14,592 nt of DNA, from NCBI GenBank assembly GCA_035529155.1, contig DATKXF010000118.1, forward strand, positions 1-14,592, in the 5' to 3' direction. Made by a program: the position numbers and the translations under genes. A model generated the notes under the pieces. That model made no database searches. It saw only the letters and a list, made by a program, of their open reading frames with translations, and was not told where the DNA came from. Positions 12,427-14,592 of this stretch are shown here, in pieces. Each line of letters opens with the position of its first letter. Position 1 is the first letter of the stretch. The stretch is from JAAEEP01 sp035529155. GTDB taxonomy: Archaea > Thermoplasmatota > Thermoplasmata > Methanomassiliicoccales > JAAEEP01.

Positions 12427-14592
12427 CCCGGCGGACGAGGAAGAATCTTCTCACATCCAAGGAGAAGATCATACTCCATCTCCTGAGCCACCATAGATAC
12501 TATCAGGATTCAGCATCTCCGGAAGCAGTTACTCAGGATGGGGTGGCCGAGGCAGTTGGAGTGGGTAGGAACAATGTTTCGCGATTCCTCAACGAGCTCG
12601 CCCAAGACGACCTTGTCGAGGTTCAGGTGAAGCATATCAAAGGTCTGCAACGGGTCCGTAACGTCTACTTCCTTAGCCACCTGGGATTCCAGGAAGGCTT
12701 GATCCTCAAAGAAGACATCGAATCGATTCGTATCAAGTTCATCGATTTTGATGGAATTGAGAAAGAGGAAGACTTTGGCCGCCTGAATATTCACCTTCCC
12801 AGGAGCTACTCACTAGTGGAGCTGGCATCAGGGGTGGAGAGGGGAGTCTTCAACTGTTCTGCTTTCCATGAAGGGAAGATAAAAGAAGAGAGAAGGTACG
12901 TTGATTATTCGGATCGCAAACCAGCAGTCAGAACCTTCTTTGGACGAACCCCCGAGATGAAGAGACTCCACGAATTCATGAACTCGGAGACCGGGAGACT
13001 GCTTGTGGTACATGGAATCGCTGGAATCGGGAAGACCACCCTCCTGGCCAAGTTCGCACAAGATATCAGAGACTCGACCAACCTGTTCTGGTACAAGGTC
13101 CACGAGTGGATAACCCTCAAGATACTCCTTGGACCCTTGGCAGAGTTCCTTTCGAATTTGGGAAAGAAGGGATTGGAGAGATATCTTGCTCAGACCGAGA
13201 CCCCAAGGGTTGGTGAGGTCTGCGCGATACTCGAGAACGACCTTGCCGAAACGGAGATCCTATTGATCGTGGATGACATCCAGAAATCCGAGCCAACCGT
13301 TCTTGAGTTCCTTAGCGCACTCATTACAATACTCACGCCGCTAGAGAGGGTGAAAATAATAGTGGCTAGTCGTGAGATCCCCACATTCTACAACAGAAGC
13401 GAAGTAATAACGGGGATCATAGAGGAGATGAACCTGCATGGCCTGGACAGGGAGAGTGCGGGGAAGATGCTCTCTGGGAGATCAATACCCGAGAACACCA
13501 TCGGTGCCATATACGATGCTACCAACGGACACCCACTGTTCCTCCAGCTCATAGATGATCCCCGGAGCTTTCTCGGTAAGGACGTCCGAATGTTCATAGA
13601 ACAGGAGGTATACTTGAAACTCGACCTCACCGAGAAAAGGATCCTCGAGATAGCCAGTGTGTTCCGGTATCCTGTCCTAATGGATACATTCTTCTTCATG
13701 GAGGATGAGTTGGATAAGGGAGAGGGTAGACGGGCTCGTGACATGAGCTATGAGGACTACATGGTCGATTACGATACCTTAGATGGACTCCTGTCCAAAT
13801 CACTGCTCCAGGAGTCAATTGGTAGACTGATCGGCATGCACGACCTCATCCGTGAGTTCTTCTACTCCAGATTGAGGCCAAAGCAACGACTCGCACTTCA
13901 TCGAGCGGCCTCCAGTTTCTACTTGGAGGACTCCTCAGCGCCGGCCTACGTCGAGGCTCTTTATCACAGCCTGAAAGCTGGAGATGAGGAGAAGGCCATT
14001 CGCGTAGCGGCCGCCCACGGTAGGATGATAATAGCCAAGGGCTTTGCAGCCCCATTCTCCCCTTTGGTCGGACAGGTGCTTGAGACCTGCCGCGAAATGT
14101 CACCTGACGATCGAATGGAACTCCTTACCCTGAGGGGCCAGATTCGGGATATTCAGGGGGACTGGGATGAGGCCATTATTCACTTCCAGGAGATATTGAA
14201 TCTTGCTTCAATAGACCGTGACAGAAGGATAATCGCGGATGTCAAAAGGAGAATGGGGTCAATAATGCTCCGAAGAGGCGAATTCGGCCAGGCTAATGAG
14301 TATCTTCAAGAGGGACGAAAGTTGGCCGAGGAATGCGATGACATCCACACCCTGGTGGACATCTTCTATGATATGGGTGGGCTTCATGAACGCACAGGGG
14401 AGAATGACCTAGCTATAGAATTTTTCAAAAAATCAAGAGAACTGGCCCATTCCATTGGCGAGGAGATGGGGGAGGGGAGGGCCTTATACGGGATCGGTAG
14501 GGTCTACGAGAACTTGCTAGACTATGGCACGGCCATCCAGTTCAAGAAGGAAGCATTGTCGGTTTTGGAGAAGATCGGTGATGCCAATGAGA
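12423..14592 (+). CDS. Winged-helix/STAND (NB-ARC-like) NTPase with TPR repeats, 3' end outside window
   Basis: A long open frame of 723 codons that runs off the window. Domains in order: a MarR/ArsR-like winged helix at about 8-90 (DGVAEAVGVGRNNVSRFLNEL is the recognition region, trimmed to GVGRNNVSRFLNEL); a linker; then the STAND NTPase from FFGR (172), Walker A GIAGIGKTT (198-206, K204), Walker B ILLIVDD (to D284-D285), VKIIVASR sensor (R317), NGHPLFL (GxP motif), and M472-H473-D474 in GMHDLIREFF, the MHD motif of NB-ARC proteins. From about 555 on, helical TPR units appear (GDWDEAIIHFQEIL, GEFGQANEYLQEG, GENDLAIEFFKKS, LDYGTAIQFKKEAL). STAND proteins are switches: TPRs sense a ligand, ATP drives oligomerisation, an effector acts. 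Here the effector or output is a DNA-binding domain, so transcription control is the simplest reading; a defence role is possible. An in-frame TAG at 12414 makes GTG 12423 the first possible start. Confidence 0.88.
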   Translation, partial: MTRRTRKNLLTSKEKIILHLLSHHRYYQDSASPEAVTQDGVAEAVGVGRNNVSRFLNELAQDDLVEVQVKHIKGLQRVRNVYFLSHLGFQEGLILKEDIESIRIKFIDFDGIEKEEDFGRLNIHLPRSYSLVELASGVERGVFNCSAFHEGKIKEERRYVDYSDRKPAVRTFFGRTPEMKRLHEFMNSETGRLLVVHGIAGIGKTTLLAKFAQDIRDSTNLFWYKVHEWITLKILLGPLAEFLSNLGKKGLERYLAQTETPRVGEVCAILENDLAETEILLIVDDIQKSEPTVLEFLSALITILTPLERVKIIVASREIPTFYNRSEVITGIIEEMNLHGLDRESAGKMLSGRSIPENTIGAIYDATNGHPLFLQLIDDPRSFLGKDVRMFIEQEVYLKLDLTEKRILEIASVFRYPVLMDTFFFMEDELDKGEGRRARDMSYEDYMVDYDTLDGLLSKSLLQESIGRLIGMHDLIREFFYSRLRPKQRLALHRAASSFYLEDSSAPAYVEALYHSLKAGDEEKAIRVAAAHGRMIIAKGFAAPFSPLVGQVLETCREMSPDDRMELLTLRGQIRDIQGDWDEAIIHFQEILNLASIDRDRRIIADVKRRMGSIMLRRGEFGQANEYLQEGRKLAEECDDIHTLVDIFYDMGGLHERTGENDLAIEFFKKSRELAHSIGEEMGEGRALYGIGRVYENLLDYGTAIQFKKEALSVLEKIGDANE

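Noticed and set aside
13388..13744. Minus-strand frames opposite the STAND NTPase gene
   Set aside because: The plus strand is open for 723 codons with Walker A, Walker B, GxP and MHD motifs in order, so the minus-strand frames are shadows.
1..14592. tRNA genes, CRISPR arrays, insertion sequences, attachment sites
   Set aside because: Read by eye on both strands: no T-loop GGTTCGAATCC-like element in a cloverleaf setting, no spaced direct repeats, no transposase or integrase frame. A dedicated search was not possible.

Overview
This window looks like a chromosomal segment of a euryarchaeon, most likely of the Thermoplasmatota (Methanomassiliicoccales-like or a related lineage). The reasons are an archaeal-type RNase P RNA behind a strong TATA box, archaeal promoter architecture with several probably leaderless genes, a stand-alone eIF2B-like protein, TrpB2, a B12-dependent class II ribonucleotide reductase, and three DUF835 proteins. 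The lineage is inferred from gene content; no marker was placed on a tree.

Layout. (1) 1-1718: a phenylacetate-CoA ligase (5' end outside the window), translationally coupled to a tandem-ACT protein. This pair usually accompanies indolepyruvate ferredoxin oxidoreductase in archaeal aryl-acid metabolism. (2) 1741-2594: the RNase P RNA gene with its promoter, then a small four-helix membrane protein. (3) 2811-5013: a DUF835 protein, an eIF2B-alpha/beta/delta-like protein and a short radical SAM enzyme of unknown substrate. (4) 5014-6847, minus strand: a 7Fe-type ferredoxin with one ligand cysteine missing, a 78-residue protein of unknown function, and a UxaA-family lyase without its usual small SAF subunit. 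The radical SAM and UxaA genes converge with no base between their stop codons. (5) 6967-11126, plus strand: class II ribonucleotide reductase, TrpB2, and an isoaspartyl peptidase/asparaginase broken by an apparent one-base deletion near 10947. (6) 11302-14592: two convergent, overlapping DUF835 genes, then a large gene divergent from the second one. It encodes a winged-helix, STAND/NB-ARC NTPase and TPR protein that runs off the window; it opens with GTG and has no stop inside the window.

Most of the window is housekeeping and metabolic. The part that looks least described is the right end: a KaiC-like but Walker-A-less DUF835 pair sharing a short TATA-containing intergenic region with a winged-helix STAND NTPase, which suggests a signalling or transcription-control (possibly defence) module. 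A second recurrent theme is perfect or near-perfect dyads placed on or beside TATA boxes (2811-2845, 6548-6577, 8754-8769, 10176-10189), which are candidate operators. I saw no tRNA, CRISPR array, insertion sequence or prophage gene.
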